From assembly GCF_025960985.1 (NCBI RefSeq), contig NZ_JAOQMX010000008.1, positions 33,945 to 97,944 on the forward strand: DNA of 64,000 bases, written 5' to 3'. Source of the DNA: Flavobacterium psychraerolatum (GTDB taxonomy: Bacteria; Bacteroidota; Bacteroidia; Flavobacteriales; Flavobacteriaceae). Positions within the stretch are counted from its first letter, which is position 1; each line of letters starts with the position of its first letter. The position numbers and the translations under genes are program-made. Positions 27,186 to 36,642 of this stretch are shown here, in pieces. The notes beneath the pieces are model-generated. The model ran no database searches. It saw nothing but the letters and a program-made list of their open reading frames with translations, and was not told the origin of the DNA.

Positions 27186-30100
27186 TTATGACTTTATAGG
27201 ACAACCCTGAAAACTTGTATTATCGCTTAAGTTTTCGCCTTTCATTACTAAAGATAACGGACCTAAATTCACATTTTTACCAATTATACTATCGTATAAA
27301 ATAATTGTTCTCACACCAATAGAACTCTGACTATCAATTGAAATAGTCCCTATTTTCATAATTCTATCTTCAAAAAGATGGGTTTGTGGACCACAATCCT
27401 TATTCATTGTGACATCATTACCTATATTTATAACATCAAATTCTGTAAAATCGGTAGTATATAAACAGGCTCTTTTACCAATTTTCACACCTAAAAAACG
27501 CAAACAAAAAGGTAAAAGTGGCGTACCTTCCAAATAGGTTAATAAATAAGGAACTGCGAGTGCTTCGTAGGTAGAGGTAATCGCTTCGCTCAACCATACC
27601 TCTCTACTCCACATTGGCATTTGTTTACTTTTATACTTGCCTACCAAAAGCCATTTGAGTACAAGCACAAAAATAAAAGATGGAATAGCAATGAAGCCCA
27701 AGAAATAAAGCGGGAGATAAAATACAAACATATACCACGAATCACTAATAATTACATCATGTATATAAGTTATAAACAACCAGCTACTACACAAAACAAA
27801 AGTTATTGGAGTAATTATTCGTATAAACTCAATTAATGTTCTCTTTATAAAGGTTGCTTTTGATGGATTGAATGTTAATGTGTCATCAAAATCTTTGGAT
27901 TTTTGCCGCAGGGGCATTGCAACTGGAGGAGACCCAAACCAATCTTTGGCAGGATTTGATAAAAGTTCGTTGCTATCTGGCGGAATTGATAATACTCCAA
28001 TTAACATATTGTCGCCCAAAATTGTTCCTTGAGGAACCAATGCACTGTTGCCCACAAAAGTTTTATTACCAATTTTGGTCTCTTCCAATATCAAATAATT
28101 ATCTCTTACATCTGATTCTCCCAAATTGACTGCATCGGCAATAAAGGATTCGTCCCCAATAGTTAGTAAAGGCGGCGTTATATTACTTGCAGTCGAAATT
28201 TCGGAACGATTACCAACTTTGGCTCCCAAAGCTCTATAATAACTGCTTACAAAAACAGTTGCATATACAGGATGCAAAATAAATAATGACAAATCACAAA
28301 ATTGATCTGCAAGCCATTTCTTCAAATATATCCTACTCAAAACAGAATATTTACCTGGTTTAACTTTATTAAGCAATACTCTGGAAAAAAAAGCAGTTTG
28401 AAATATAAAAATCAAAATATAAACGACAGCGATCAAAGGTGTTAATACCAAATAATAAAACTGGTAATCTCCTGCCAGCTGATCCAGTTCATAAAGCGCA
28501 ATTAATCCTGGAAAAAAAGGGATCAGTACTGCAAAAGGAAAAATCAGTAATAATGCAGTGTAAATAAAAGTAAAAATTAAGATTTTATTTTTTGAAAAAA
28601 TCTTTGCATGACTGTACTCATCTTTACTTTTTTGTTTTAATAAAATGGCTGGACTACCACTATAAATCCCGCCTTCGATTGTAATATGATCTTTTGACAA
28701 ATAACTCAAATCCGTCAATTCTGATTGGTTTGCCATCACACTATTACCATCAATAACCGCACTTGTCCCAACATAACAATGCTCTCCGATTTTGATAGAA
28801 CTTATCTTTAACAAGCCATTTTCCACAACTACATTGTTTAGTACTACACTACTACTTATACTAGTACAATCTCCAATCTCTATTAAGTCTGCAGCACCAT
28901 AATCAAACATACTAAAATGGACATTCTTACCCACTTTCATCCCCATAGACCGCAAATACCTATTATACAGTGGTGTTCCATTAAAAAAATTAACATTTAC
29001 TAATTTACTTATCGAATTATTTAACCAATATCTAAAATAATATTGTCCCCATAGCGGGTATTCGCCAGCTTTGAACTTACCAATCAATATTTTTTTTGAA
29101 AAAATACTAATCACAATCATTAATGGAGAAATAAAACAAAAAAGAATAATGGATATAGCAAACGAAATGAAATGATTTTCATGTTCTACTTGTGTATAAT
29201 AATACCCTAAATAAGGGATGTATAATTGCGCTGAAAAGAAAGTAAAAATTAATGGCAAACTCAAGATTTGGGCAATAAAACATAAATAATAACGAAGGGG
29301 TTTTACTTCATTGAAAATGTTATTATCTATTACTTGTACATTACTATTATTTTCTTGAACAGCTTCAATAAATTTTGACAAAGGTCTATTTAAATAAATA
29401 TCTTTTATAGAAACTCGAGTAATACTGCCTTCTCTTCTTAATTTGGAAACAAAATTGGCAGCAATCAAAGAATGCCCTCCTAAATCTAAAAAAAAGTCAC
29501 TCTCTTTTGTTATTTCTTTTCCTGTAAAAACATTCGATAGAATAGTCATTATTTTGGTTTCAATACTATCCTCTTGTTTAATTTCAATTTGTATCTGTTG
29601 CTTTTTCTTTAAAAATGCTACGGGTATAGGGAGTTCTTTTCGATTAATTTTACCACTGGGTAATCTTGTAAAGAATTGCATTGGTACAAATACATTTGGT
29701 ACCATATATACGGGTAACTTTTTCAATAATGCTTGCCTTAAATCTTCTGGATTATACGTTGCACTGTCACTTATTTGCACATAAGCAACTAATTCATCTT
29801 GGTCATAAGTGTCTTTTTTCACCGCAACTGCAGCATTTTTGACAGCAAATAGGGAACTTAATTGGTTTTCTATTTCGCCCAATTCTATTCTATACCCCCT
29901 TATTTTTACTTGATCATCAATGCGCCCTTTAAAAATTACTTTACCTTGTTCATTGATAACTACAGCATCGCCAGTTTTATAAATTATTTCGCCAGGCAAA
30001 TCTGATTCGGCAATTGGTTTCAAAATAAATTTTTGAGCCGTAAGTTCCGGCAAATTCACATAGCCTTTCCCTACTCCAGGTCCTGTTATTATTAGCTCAC

Positions 30101-31118
30101 CTTCTACTCCAACTGGAACAATATTTAAATTTTCATCAATTACAGCATAATTATAATTGGGAAGCGGATGTCCTATAGTAATTTCATCTTCAGGCAATAA
30201 TGCAATCATTGAAGATGTTACTGTAGTTTCGGTTGGGCCGTAGGAATTAAAAAATTGTATTCCCTTTTGGGACCATTGTTTTAAAACATTAGCAGAACAA
30301 GCCTCTCCGCCTGCATTAACCAATCGTAAGCTTGGTATGTTATCATCAATTACTGCCAATAAGCTTGGTACAGCATGCAATATAGTTACGTTATTTGCTC
30401 GTAGAAATTCACTTAACTCATCAACTGCTTTTGATGTAGTTGTATTGGCAACTACAAGCGTAGCCCCAGCCAAATAACTTATCCAAGTTTCTTCGCACCA
30501 CATATCAAAGGAAACCGAAAACCCCTGATAAACAATATCTGCATCTACAATTTTAATCACTTCATTCTCAGATCTTACCAGGTGACAAATTTGTTTTTGC
30601 ATAATCGGAATTCCTTTGGGTTTACCTGTGCTCCCCGATGTGTACAAAATATACGCATCTGTAGTACTAGAATACGATATTGGAATTAAAGCAATTGTTT
30701 GATTGGGATTTGGGATGACTTCCAATCTTTTTACAGTACTTACGAGCTCTCTATCGCTAAAATAAGCACTAACTTTTCCTTCATCGAAAACAGTTTCAAC
30801 TCTATCTAGCGGCATATCATAATCCAATGGAACGTAAGTACAACCCGCTTTTACAATAGCCAAAATCGCAACATGAAGCTCCAAACTTCGTTTATGCCAA
30901 ATACCAATGGTTTTACCTTTTGTAAATCCTTGTTCAATAAGTTGATTAGCAACCGCATTACTCCAATTGTCAAGTTCCTGGTAAGTTACACTTTCATCTT
31001 CAAATAGCAGAGCCATTTTATCGCCTCTACTAGCGACAGTTGAACTAAAAATGGAAACTAAAGTTTCTTCCTTTTCTAATTGTGGATTAATTATGCCGCA
31101 CAAGATACTTTTTTTCAT
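27186..31118 (-). CDS. Pls/PosA-type non-ribosomal peptide synthetase (A-PCP plus three membrane-tethered C-like domains)
   Basis: From ATG 31118 the protein is 1310 residues, the length of epsilon-poly-lysine synthetase. Order: adenylation domain (1-510; ILYTSGSTGKPKG near 157, NSYGPTETTV, YKTGDAVV, GRIDDQVKIRGYRIELGEIE, PSGKINRKEL near 489), carrier domain with Ser550 in LDLGGHSL, then three repeats of two membrane helices plus a soluble hexapeptide-repeat domain (helices near 606-670, 848-918 and 1096-1160; soluble parts near 715-820, 960-1065 and 1206-1310). This six-helix, three-domain tail defines the Pls group, which joins amino acids through side-chain amines without release by a thioesterase. 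The binding pocket holds SFDMWCEE, with an acidic residue where basic substrates are recognised, so Lys, Orn or diaminobutyrate is plausible. Confidence 0.9.
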   Translation of the reverse strand: MKKSILCGIINPQLEKEETLVSIFSSTVASRGDKMALLFEDESVTYQELDNWSNAVANQLIEQGFTKGKTIGIWHKRSLELHVAILAIVKAGCTYVPLDYDMPLDRVETVFDEGKVSAYFSDRELVSTVKRLEVIPNPNQTIALIPISYSSTTDAYILYTSGSTGKPKGIPIMQKQICHLVRSENEVIKIVDADIVYQGFSVSFDMWCEETWISYLAGATLVVANTTTSKAVDELSEFLRANNVTILHAVPSLLAVIDDNIPSLRLVNAGGEACSANVLKQWSQKGIQFFNSYGPTETTVTSSMIALLPEDEITIGHPLPNYNYAVIDENLNIVPVGVEGELIITGPGVGKGYVNLPELTAQKFILKPIAESDLPGEIIYKTGDAVVINEQGKVIFKGRIDDQVKIRGYRIELGEIENQLSSLFAVKNAAVAVKKDTYDQDELVAYVQISDSATYNPEDLRQALLKKLPVYMVPNVFVPMQFFTRLPSGKINRKELPIPVAFLKKKQQIQIEIKQEDSIETKIMTILSNVFTGKEITKESDFFLDLGGHSLIAANFVSKLRREGSITRVSIKDIYLNRPLSKFIEAVQENNSNVQVIDNNIFNEVKPLRYYLCFIAQILSLPLIFTFFSAQLYIPYLGYYYTQVEHENHFISFAISIILFCFISPLMIVISIFSKKILIGKFKAGEYPLWGQYYFRYWLNNSISKLVNVNFFNGTPLYNRYLRSMGMKVGKNVHFSMFDYGAADLIEIGDCTSISSSVVLNNVVVENGLLKISSIKIGEHCYVGTSAVIDGNSVMANQSELTDLSYLSKDHITIEGGIYSGSPAILLKQKSKDEYSHAKIFSKNKILIFTFIYTALLLIFPFAVLIPFFPGLIALYELDQLAGDYQFYYLVLTPLIAVVYILIFIFQTAFFSRVLLNKVKPGKYSVLSRIYLKKWLADQFCDLSLFILHPVYATVFVSSYYRALGAKVGNRSEISTASNITPPLLTIGDESFIADAVNLGESDVRDNYLILEETKIGNKTFVGNSALVPQGTILGDNMLIGVLSIPPDSNELLSNPAKDWFGSPPVAMPLRQKSKDFDDTLTFNPSKATFIKRTLIEFIRIITPITFVLCSSWLFITYIHDVIISDSWYMFVFYLPLYFLGFIAIPSFIFVLVLKWLLVGKYKSKQMPMWSREVWLSEAITSTYEALAVPYLLTYLEGTPLLPFCLRFLGVKIGKRACLYTTDFTEFDVINIGNDVTMNKDCGPQTHLFEDRIMKIGTISIDSQSSIGVRTIILYDSIIGKNVNLGPLSLVMKGENLSDNTSFQGCPIKS

Positions 31119-31499
31119 AGACAATTATTCGCTACTTATTAATACTACAACATAACGTAAATATTATTACAAATCTAAAACACAAATAACCTTACTACTG
31201 TTAATAAAACAATAATTTAACAACCATAACTATGCTATTTTCATCTCCTATTCTATTTCAAAAGAAGCGTACCAAGCATCATTAATCATCACTTAATTTC
31301 AATTATATTTCCAAATTACCCCCAAGTTATCCGGTATAATTCATATTTTTACTTTTGCTTTAAAAAAAGCAAAACATAGTACTATCTACGCCATTTCTAT
31401 CTGTATTATGATTTGTCTTGGCACCGAGATGTTTTTTATGTACTAATAAAAACTAGACTTTTACAAATGGAGAAGTTATTTTCCTCAAAAATGATAAAA
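31119..31499. other. Intergenic region between the NRPS and ilvA
   Basis: AT-rich. TACTTTTG at 31350-31357 (+) fits the -7 consensus and overlaps a hairpin (TTTTGCTTT with AAAGCAAAA, 31353-31374). It would give an ilvA leader of about 140 bases. No leader peptide rich in branched-chain amino-acid codons was recognised. Confidence 0.4.
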
Positions 31500-32744
31500 A
31501 TGGAATTATTCCACGAAATAAAAGCTGCTAAATTGCAATTGAAAAATGTAGTTCCATCTACTCCATTACAACAAAATCTGAATCTATCAGATGAATTTGG
31601 GGCTACTATCTTACTAAAAAGGGAGGATTTACAAATCGTGCGTTCTTATAAAATACGTGGCGCTTACAATAAAATAAGCAGTCTAACAAAGAATGAAAAA
31701 TCACAAACTATTGTGTGTGCAAGTGCTGGAAACCATGCACAAGGTGTGGCTTACTCGTGTCATTTACTCCAAATAAAAGGTACAATTTATATGCCTAGTA
31801 CCACTCCAAAGCAAAAAATAAAGCAAGTACAATTATTTGGGAAATCCTATGTCGAAATTGTTTTAACAGGCGATACCTTTGATGATGCTTTTGCGGCAGC
31901 GATGGAAGACGCTACCAAAAACAACAAAATATTCATACACCCCTTTGATGATCTAAAAGTGATTGCAGGTCAAGGTACTGTTGGTCTGGAAATTCTAGAT
32001 GTTTTCAAAGATCCAATTGATTATTTATTTTTACCCATTGGCGGTGGCGGATTGGCGGCTGGGGTCTCTACCGTTTTTAAGCAATTGTCTCTCAGCACAA
32101 AGATTATAGGTGTAGAACCACAAGGTGCTCCTGCAATGAAAAACTCAATTGCTCATGGACGAAATACTGTTTTGGAAACTATTGATAAATTTGTAGATGG
32201 CGCAGCGGTAAAACAAGTAGGAAAGCAAACGTTTGAAATTTGCCAGAAAAATTTAAGTGACATTATCTTGGTGCCAGAAGGAAAAGTATGTACAACTATT
32301 TTGCGATTGTATAACGAAGAAGCTATGGTGGTTGAGCCTGCCGGAGCTTTGACCATTGCTGCACTTGAATTTTATAAAGAAGAAATAAAAGGCAAAACAG
32401 TAGTTTGCGTGGTGAGCGGCAGTAACAATGACATTGAACGAACAGCCGAAATTAAAGAACGCTCTTTGCTATATGAAGGATTGATGCATTACTTTTTGAT
32501 TCAGTTTCCACAACGTCCTGGTGCATTAAAAGAATTTGTAAATGATATTTTGGGACCAAATGATGACATCACTTATTTTCAATACAATAAAAAAACCAAT
32601 CGCGAAGTAGGATCGGTAGTGGTTGGATTGGAATTAAAAAACAGAGACGATATTGAATCTGTCAAAGCAAACATGACTAAAACAGGGTTTGAATACAAAT
32701 ACCTCAATGAATTGCCAGAATTGTTTACGCAGTTGATTGGGTAA
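31500..32744 (+). CDS. ilvA: Threonine ammonia-lyase (threonine dehydratase)
   Basis: Deaminates threonine to 2-oxobutanoate, the first committed step of isoleucine synthesis. The PLP lysine is in RSYKIRGAYNK, the phosphate-binding loop in CASAGNHAQGVAYS, the glycine loop in LPIGGGGLAAGVS, and SGSNNDIERTAEI ends the catalytic part. The last 90 residues (about 330-414) hold one ACT-like regulatory domain (FLIQFPQRPGALKEFVNDIL), as in the shorter, single-ACT form. The open frame begins 29 codons earlier, but ATG at 31500 (MELFHEIKAAKLQLK) starts at the conserved N-terminus; ATG 31491 is possible. Confidence 0.93.
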   Translation: MELFHEIKAAKLQLKNVVPSTPLQQNLNLSDEFGATILLKREDLQIVRSYKIRGAYNKISSLTKNEKSQTIVCASAGNHAQGVAYSCHLLQIKGTIYMPSTTPKQKIKQVQLFGKSYVEIVLTGDTFDDAFAAAMEDATKNNKIFIHPFDDLKVIAGQGTVGLEILDVFKDPIDYLFLPIGGGGLAAGVSTVFKQLSLSTKIIGVEPQGAPAMKNSIAHGRNTVLETIDKFVDGAAVKQVGKQTFEICQKNLSDIILVPEGKVCTTILRLYNEEAMVVEPAGALTIAALEFYKEEIKGKTVVCVVSGSNNDIERTAEIKERSLLYEGLMHYFLIQFPQRPGALKEFVNDILGPNDDITYFQYNKKTNREVGSVVVGLELKNRDDIESVKANMTKTGFEYKYLNELPELFTQLIG

Positions 32745-32848
32745 TAACGATTGCTAAAATTTTGAGCAATGGAAAAATGGTTCTCACTTAAAAAAAATTG
32801 GACACAAATTACACAAATCAAAGACTCTAAAAGTCTAACTCCATGAAT

Positions 32849-32880
32849 TTGTGCCGATGACAAAATAATAATTACTTTTG
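32849..32880 (+). promoter_or_regulatory. Bacteroidetes-type promoter of the truncated haemoglobin gene
   Basis: TTG (32849-32851), 21-bp spacer, then TACTTTTG (32873-32880), matching TTG-N17-23-TAnnTTTG. It lies 21 bp before the ATG at 32902. An inverted repeat CACAAATT (32803-32810) / AATTTGTG (32846-32853) overlaps the -33 element and could be an operator. Confidence 0.65.
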
Positions 32881-32901
32881 CAAAATAATAAACACAAAAT
32901 C

Positions 32902-33300
32902 ATGCCTTTAACAGACATTACCGATATTGATGACATTAAATTAATGGTAAATACTTTTTATTCTAAAGTTCAAGTAGATAACTTCATAGGACCTATATTT
33001 AATGAAAAAATTGGAAACCGCTGGCCTGATCATTTGGAAAAAATGTATCGCTTTTGGCAAACTATTTTACTAGAAGTTCACTCTTATTCTGGAAGTCCTT
33101 TCCCTCCACACAAACACTTACCTATCGAGAAGGACCATTTTGAACGATGGATGGAACTATTTACAGCTACAGTAGACACCCTTTTTATGGGTGTAGTTGC
33201 CGATGAAGCCAAATTACGAGCCAAAAACATGGCTGAAATGTTTCATTATAAAATAAATTACTTTAGAGATGCGTCACAAAATGGCGGTCTTAAAAATTAA
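32902..33300 (+). CDS. Group III truncated haemoglobin
   Basis: A 132-residue globin from ATG 32902; the TTG at 32878 lies inside the promoter and is not the start. Family III features are present: short N-terminus with DIDDIKLMVNTFYSKVQ, NRWPDHLEKMYRFWQTILL, then GSPFPPHKHLPIEKDHFERW, where the His of DHFERW is the proximal heme ligand. Group III proteins bind oxygen or NO and are tied to nitrosative or microaerobic stress. It has its own promoter and is followed 12 bp later by the phytase-like gene, perhaps on one message. Confidence 0.9.
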   Translation: MPLTDITDIDDIKLMVNTFYSKVQVDNFIGPIFNEKIGNRWPDHLEKMYRFWQTILLEVHSYSGSPFPPHKHLPIEKDHFERWMELFTATVDTLFMGVVADEAKLRAKNMAEMFHYKINYFRDASQNGGLKN

Positions 33301-33312
33301 AAACAATACTTC

Positions 33313-34443
33313 ATGCGCAAATTTTTTTTCCTCACTCTTTCAACTCTAGGCATACTCTCGTGTTCTAGCGTTAAAATTGCGACTAGCAATAGTACAACTC
33401 CTTCTTTGAAATTTATTAACGCTGTTGAAATTCCGTTCAACAAAGAATTCAAGAAAACAGTTGTTGGCGGATTATCAAGCATTGATTACGATGCCAAAAA
33501 TGACCTTTATTACTTTATTTGTGACGATAGGTCAATCTATAATGATGCTCGATTTTATACCGCCAAAATCCCATTCAAGTCCAATCAGATTGATAGTGTA
33601 GCTTTTCAAAATGTCGTGACCTTAAAAAATGAAAAAGGAGTAAGCTATAGCAATTGGGAAAAATATCCAGATAGTTCTATTGACCCCGAAGAATTGAGGT
33701 ACAACCCAAAAACAAAATCGGTGGTTTGGAGTAGCGAAGGCGCTCGTGTAATAGCCAAAGATTTCTCGGTACTACAGAATCCATCCTTACAAATTGCAAA
33801 ACTTGACGGAAGCTATAGCACTGCATTTGCTTTGCCTAGCAACCTCAACATGCAAAAAGATGACCGAGGACCACGTAGCAATGGCGTTCTCGAGGGGATT
33901 ACTTTCGATACAAAATACCGTACCCTATACACCAATATTGAAGAACCACTATACGAAGATGGTAATAATGCCACCACAACTGCAGGTGGAGTAATTCGGA
34001 TTTATAAATATGACGTAAAGTCTAAAAAAAATACTGCCCAATATGCGTACCTATTAGATCCAATTGCTACAGAACCCACTCCTAAGAATGGCTTTGCGGT
34101 TAACGGAATTTCTACTATTCAATATTACAGTAAAAACCAATTATTGGTTGTTGAACGTTCGTATTCAGTAGGTAAACAAGCGTGTACAATAAAAGTGTAT
34201 TTGTGTGATTTGTCCAAAGCTAGCGATGTGAAAAATTTGACTTCCTTACAAAACCAAGATTTCACATTGGCAACCAAAAAGCTGATCTTAAATATGGATG
34301 ATTTGGGCATCTTTATTGATAATATTGAGGGTGTAACTTTTGGACCTAAACTTTCCAATGGCAAACAATCGCTATTATTTGTGTCTGATAATAATTTCTC
34401 TGACAAAGAAAAAACACAAATTCTACTTTTTGAAGTCGACTAA
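33313..34443 (+). CDS. Esterase-like activity of phytase family lipoprotein
   Basis: A 376-residue lipoprotein (lipobox LSCSS, Cys17). The mature protein matches the phytase-like family: VGGLSSIDYDAKNDLYYFIC and DDRS near the N-terminus, SIDPEELRYNPKTKSVVWSS, then RGPRSNGVLEGITFDTKYRT and LYTNIEEPLYEDG, and NIEGVTFGP late. The conserved acidic residues suggest a calcium-dependent beta-propeller esterase or phosphatase in the periplasm. Substrate unknown. It begins 12 bp after the haemoglobin stop and ends with its own terminator. Confidence 0.85.
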   Translation: MRKFFFLTLSTLGILSCSSVKIATSNSTTPSLKFINAVEIPFNKEFKKTVVGGLSSIDYDAKNDLYYFICDDRSIYNDARFYTAKIPFKSNQIDSVAFQNVVTLKNEKGVSYSNWEKYPDSSIDPEELRYNPKTKSVVWSSEGARVIAKDFSVLQNPSLQIAKLDGSYSTAFALPSNLNMQKDDRGPRSNGVLEGITFDTKYRTLYTNIEEPLYEDGNNATTTAGGVIRIYKYDVKSKKNTAQYAYLLDPIATEPTPKNGFAVNGISTIQYYSKNQLLVVERSYSVGKQACTIKVYLCDLSKASDVKNLTSLQNQDFTLATKKLILNMDDLGIFIDNIEGVTFGPKLSNGKQSLLFVSDNNFSDKEKTQILLFEVD

Positions 34444-34466
34444 GAAAACTTTTTTATATCTAAAAG

Positions 34467-34499
34467 AAAAAGCTGCAACTTTAGGGTTACAGCTTTTTG
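34467..34499 (+). terminator. Intrinsic terminator
   Basis: AAAAAGCTG and CAGCTTTTT arms around a partly paired loop (AAC with GTT inside), 24 bp after the phytase-like stop. Confidence 0.8.
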
Positions 34500-34585
34500 C
34501 CTTTATTTCCAACAGTATTTTATTTGTAGTTATACAAGATTTTCTTCAAAATTAGCCAGACATATCTCAAAAATAACCTGATTTA

Positions 34586-35242
34586 CTAGCCTTTAATTTT
34601 TAGACCTAAATCAGCTTCTTTGTCCATCTCTTCCCCATTATATTGCAATTTCCAACCCATAGTTTGGGTAACAATAAGTAATTTAGACAATTCGGATACG
34701 AAACGATTTTTGGCATTTTTCTTCAAGGGCGAATTGTCTATTTTTTTGGTGATATTGGCTTTTGCAATTTTAGCAATTTTATTATAATCAGCGCCTGTAA
34801 ACTCGTTCATGCGACTTGATTCGGTATCATAATATTTCAAGTCAGTGCTTATTTTTATTTCTTCTTCAGGAATACTGACAATATTAACGACTTTGTTTAT
34901 TGAATCAATATCATATTTTACTAGACTCAAATCAAAACCAACGGTAACATCTGCATTGACAATAACGAGTGCTTTCTTTTCGAACGAAATTAAATCTCCC
35001 AAATACTTTTTATTGTCTTTATAGGTAAGTACTTCTGCAAAATGCCCTTCGGTCACAACCAACTTACCCACATTTTTGATTTGCTGTTGGATTAGTGCTG
35101 TATCGTATTCTACGGTAGAGTTATCCTCTTTTTTGGTAAAATAGTTATAACCGAAAAATAGAATCAAAGCCACCAAAAGCAGCACCATCCACTTTCTAGC
35201 TTCGGTAAAAAAAGAGAGCTTATTTTTTTCTGCAGGTATCAT
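34586..35242 (-). CDS. DUF4230 membrane-anchored protein
   Basis: A 218-residue protein with an N-terminal membrane anchor (about 18-36, KWMVLLLVALILFFGYNYF) and a large outside part carrying the DUF4230 pattern: GKLVVTEGHFAEVLTYKD, ALVIVNADVTVGFDLSLVKY, EEEIKISTDLKYYDTESSRM and later MGWKLQYNG. The family is widespread in Bacteroidetes and Firmicutes with no defined role. Its ATG shares one base with the stop of the GSCFA gene (TAATG), so translation is coupled. Confidence 0.87.
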   Translation of the reverse strand: MIPAEKNKLSFFTEARKWMVLLLVALILFFGYNYFTKKEDNSTVEYDTALIQQQIKNVGKLVVTEGHFAEVLTYKDNKKYLGDLISFEKKALVIVNADVTVGFDLSLVKYDIDSINKVVNIVSIPEEEIKISTDLKYYDTESSRMNEFTGADYNKIAKIAKANITKKIDNSPLKKNAKNRFVSELSKLLIVTQTMGWKLQYNGEEMDKEADLGLKIKG

Positions 35243-36189
35243 TAAAATTGTATTTGAGGATATTTTACGGCTAAATTATTAATTTTATTTTGCAATTTTA
35301 CAATAAATTTTTTATGACTGTCCGATTCTTTATTGAATGGTCGATGTGCTAAGCTTTTCTGAATAGAATCAACGGTCTCCATATCATCGTAAACACTTTC
35401 CGCAATAGATGTTGCTTGGAAACGTTTCCAAATAAAATCGATCGCTATTTCACTTGGATGTAGCATATCATTTCCATAAAAACGATAATCGCGTAATTCG
35501 TCCATCATGATTTCATAGGATGGAAAATAACTACATAACGCGTCTTTTTTTATAAAACTATGAATTGCGGCTATCAAGTGCGCTTTACTCAACGTATTCT
35601 CTACATAACCATCCTTAATGTGACGCACAGGCGAAACAGTAAAAGTAAATTTAGCTTGTGGGTTAACTGACTGAATCAAACAAACCGTACTATCGATGGA
35701 AGCCTGAATGGTGTCTATTGATAGAATCTCTTTCGAAAATTCTTTTTGTGGCATTTTATGACAATTAGCTACTATTTGATTGCTTTTACAAGAACGATAT
35801 ACCCAAGCAGTTCCGTAGGTAATTTGAAAATGAGAAGCCTCGGATATTTGTTGTAGCATTTTTTTGAGTAAATCATTCAAATTAGATAATAAAATACTTT
35901 TATCTGGGTCCGAAAGCTCAGAGTGAACCTCAAAACAATGCCACAAATCGTTCTGAAAAAAAATATCATTTTCGATAAAAACTCTTTTTTCCACAGCTCT
36001 TTCTACCAAAAGTTGAATAGAAACAGGATTAAATATGATACCAAATGGATTACAGCAATTTTCAAATTTATAATGATCTAATTTATCGGCAATGTTAACG
36101 GCAAAACAAGACCCCAATGAAATAATCTTGGAATTATAATCAATTAAATAATTACTTTTTTGAATGGGAATTTTTAATCTAAAATCCAT
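35242..36189 (-). CDS. GSCFA domain protein
   Basis: A 315-residue protein from ATG 36189; six codons upstream to a TTG are not needed. The name-giving motif is ISLGSCFAVNIADKL near residue 30, followed by CCNPFGIIFNP, FQITYGTAWVYR and FTFTVSPVRHIKDG, and YGNDMLHPSEIAIDFIW near the C-terminus. The G-S-C-F-A, then H-P order recalls SGNH/GDSL hydrolases (Ser early, His late), and an acyl-esterase role has been suggested for the family; this is inference. No signal peptide. It is translationally coupled to the DUF4230 gene. Confidence 0.9.
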   Translation of the reverse strand: MDFRLKIPIQKSNYLIDYNSKIISLGSCFAVNIADKLDHYKFENCCNPFGIIFNPVSIQLLVERAVEKRVFIENDIFFQNDLWHCFEVHSELSDPDKSILLSNLNDLLKKMLQQISEASHFQITYGTAWVYRSCKSNQIVANCHKMPQKEFSKEILSIDTIQASIDSTVCLIQSVNPQAKFTFTVSPVRHIKDGYVENTLSKAHLIAAIHSFIKKDALCSYFPSYEIMMDELRDYRFYGNDMLHPSEIAIDFIWKRFQATSIAESVYDDMETVDSIQKSLAHRPFNKESDSHKKFIVKLQNKINNLAVKYPQIQF

Positions 36190-36566
36190 TGTCTTTTTTT
36201 TAAACAAAAATACATTTTATACGTTCCTCTACTCCCAATTAACTTTTAAACTTTCATCTACATTAACTAAAAATTACATTTAATCCCAATAAAATAAATC
36301 AAGACTTACCTTATATTTATAAAATCAAAGCACAGAGAGCTCAATACAATTATACTTTCGTTATTTTTCTATTACACTCTTTTCAAAGTAGCTTATAACT
36401 ACAAATAAAGTAGACAAAGCTTTCTTAATTTGAAAAATATTTAAAATTTTTATCAAAAATTGAACTTTTCTTTAAATAAAATAAAATACTATAACCTATA
36501 TAAATCCAAGCAAACACAAACAAATTACTTGAGTTCAACAATGAATTTTATAGAAATAAAAAACTT
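36190..36566. other. Intergenic stretch upstream of the two-component island
   Basis: AT-rich non-coding DNA between divergent genes; the proximal end holds the GSCFA promoter and the distal end leads into the first direct-repeat promoter. No repeat or frame was recognised. Confidence 0.4.
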
Positions 36567-36601
36567 CTTCATTTATTCTTCATTTACACATTATACTTTT
36601 G
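36567..36601 (+). promoter_or_regulatory. Direct-repeat promoter, copy 1 (CTTCATTTA twice, 11-bp period)
   Basis: CTTCATTTA starts at 36567 and again at 36578; TACTTTTG (-7) spans 36594-36601, beginning 16 bp after the start of the second repeat. The tandem 11-bp period is that of PhoB/OmpR-type boxes. It sits 42 bp before the first PepSY-like gene. Confidence 0.75.
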
Positions 36602-36642
36602 ACCTGTTAAAATAAATAACAACATCTTTAAAATTTATAATT

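Noticed and set aside
27621..29784. Plus-strand frames within the synthetase gene
   Set aside because: Antisense to a full-length Pls-type protein and without recognisable domains.
32803..32853. Inverted repeat before the truncated haemoglobin gene as an FNR or NsrR site
   Set aside because: Arms are 35 bp apart and do not fit either consensus; left as a note in the promoter entry.
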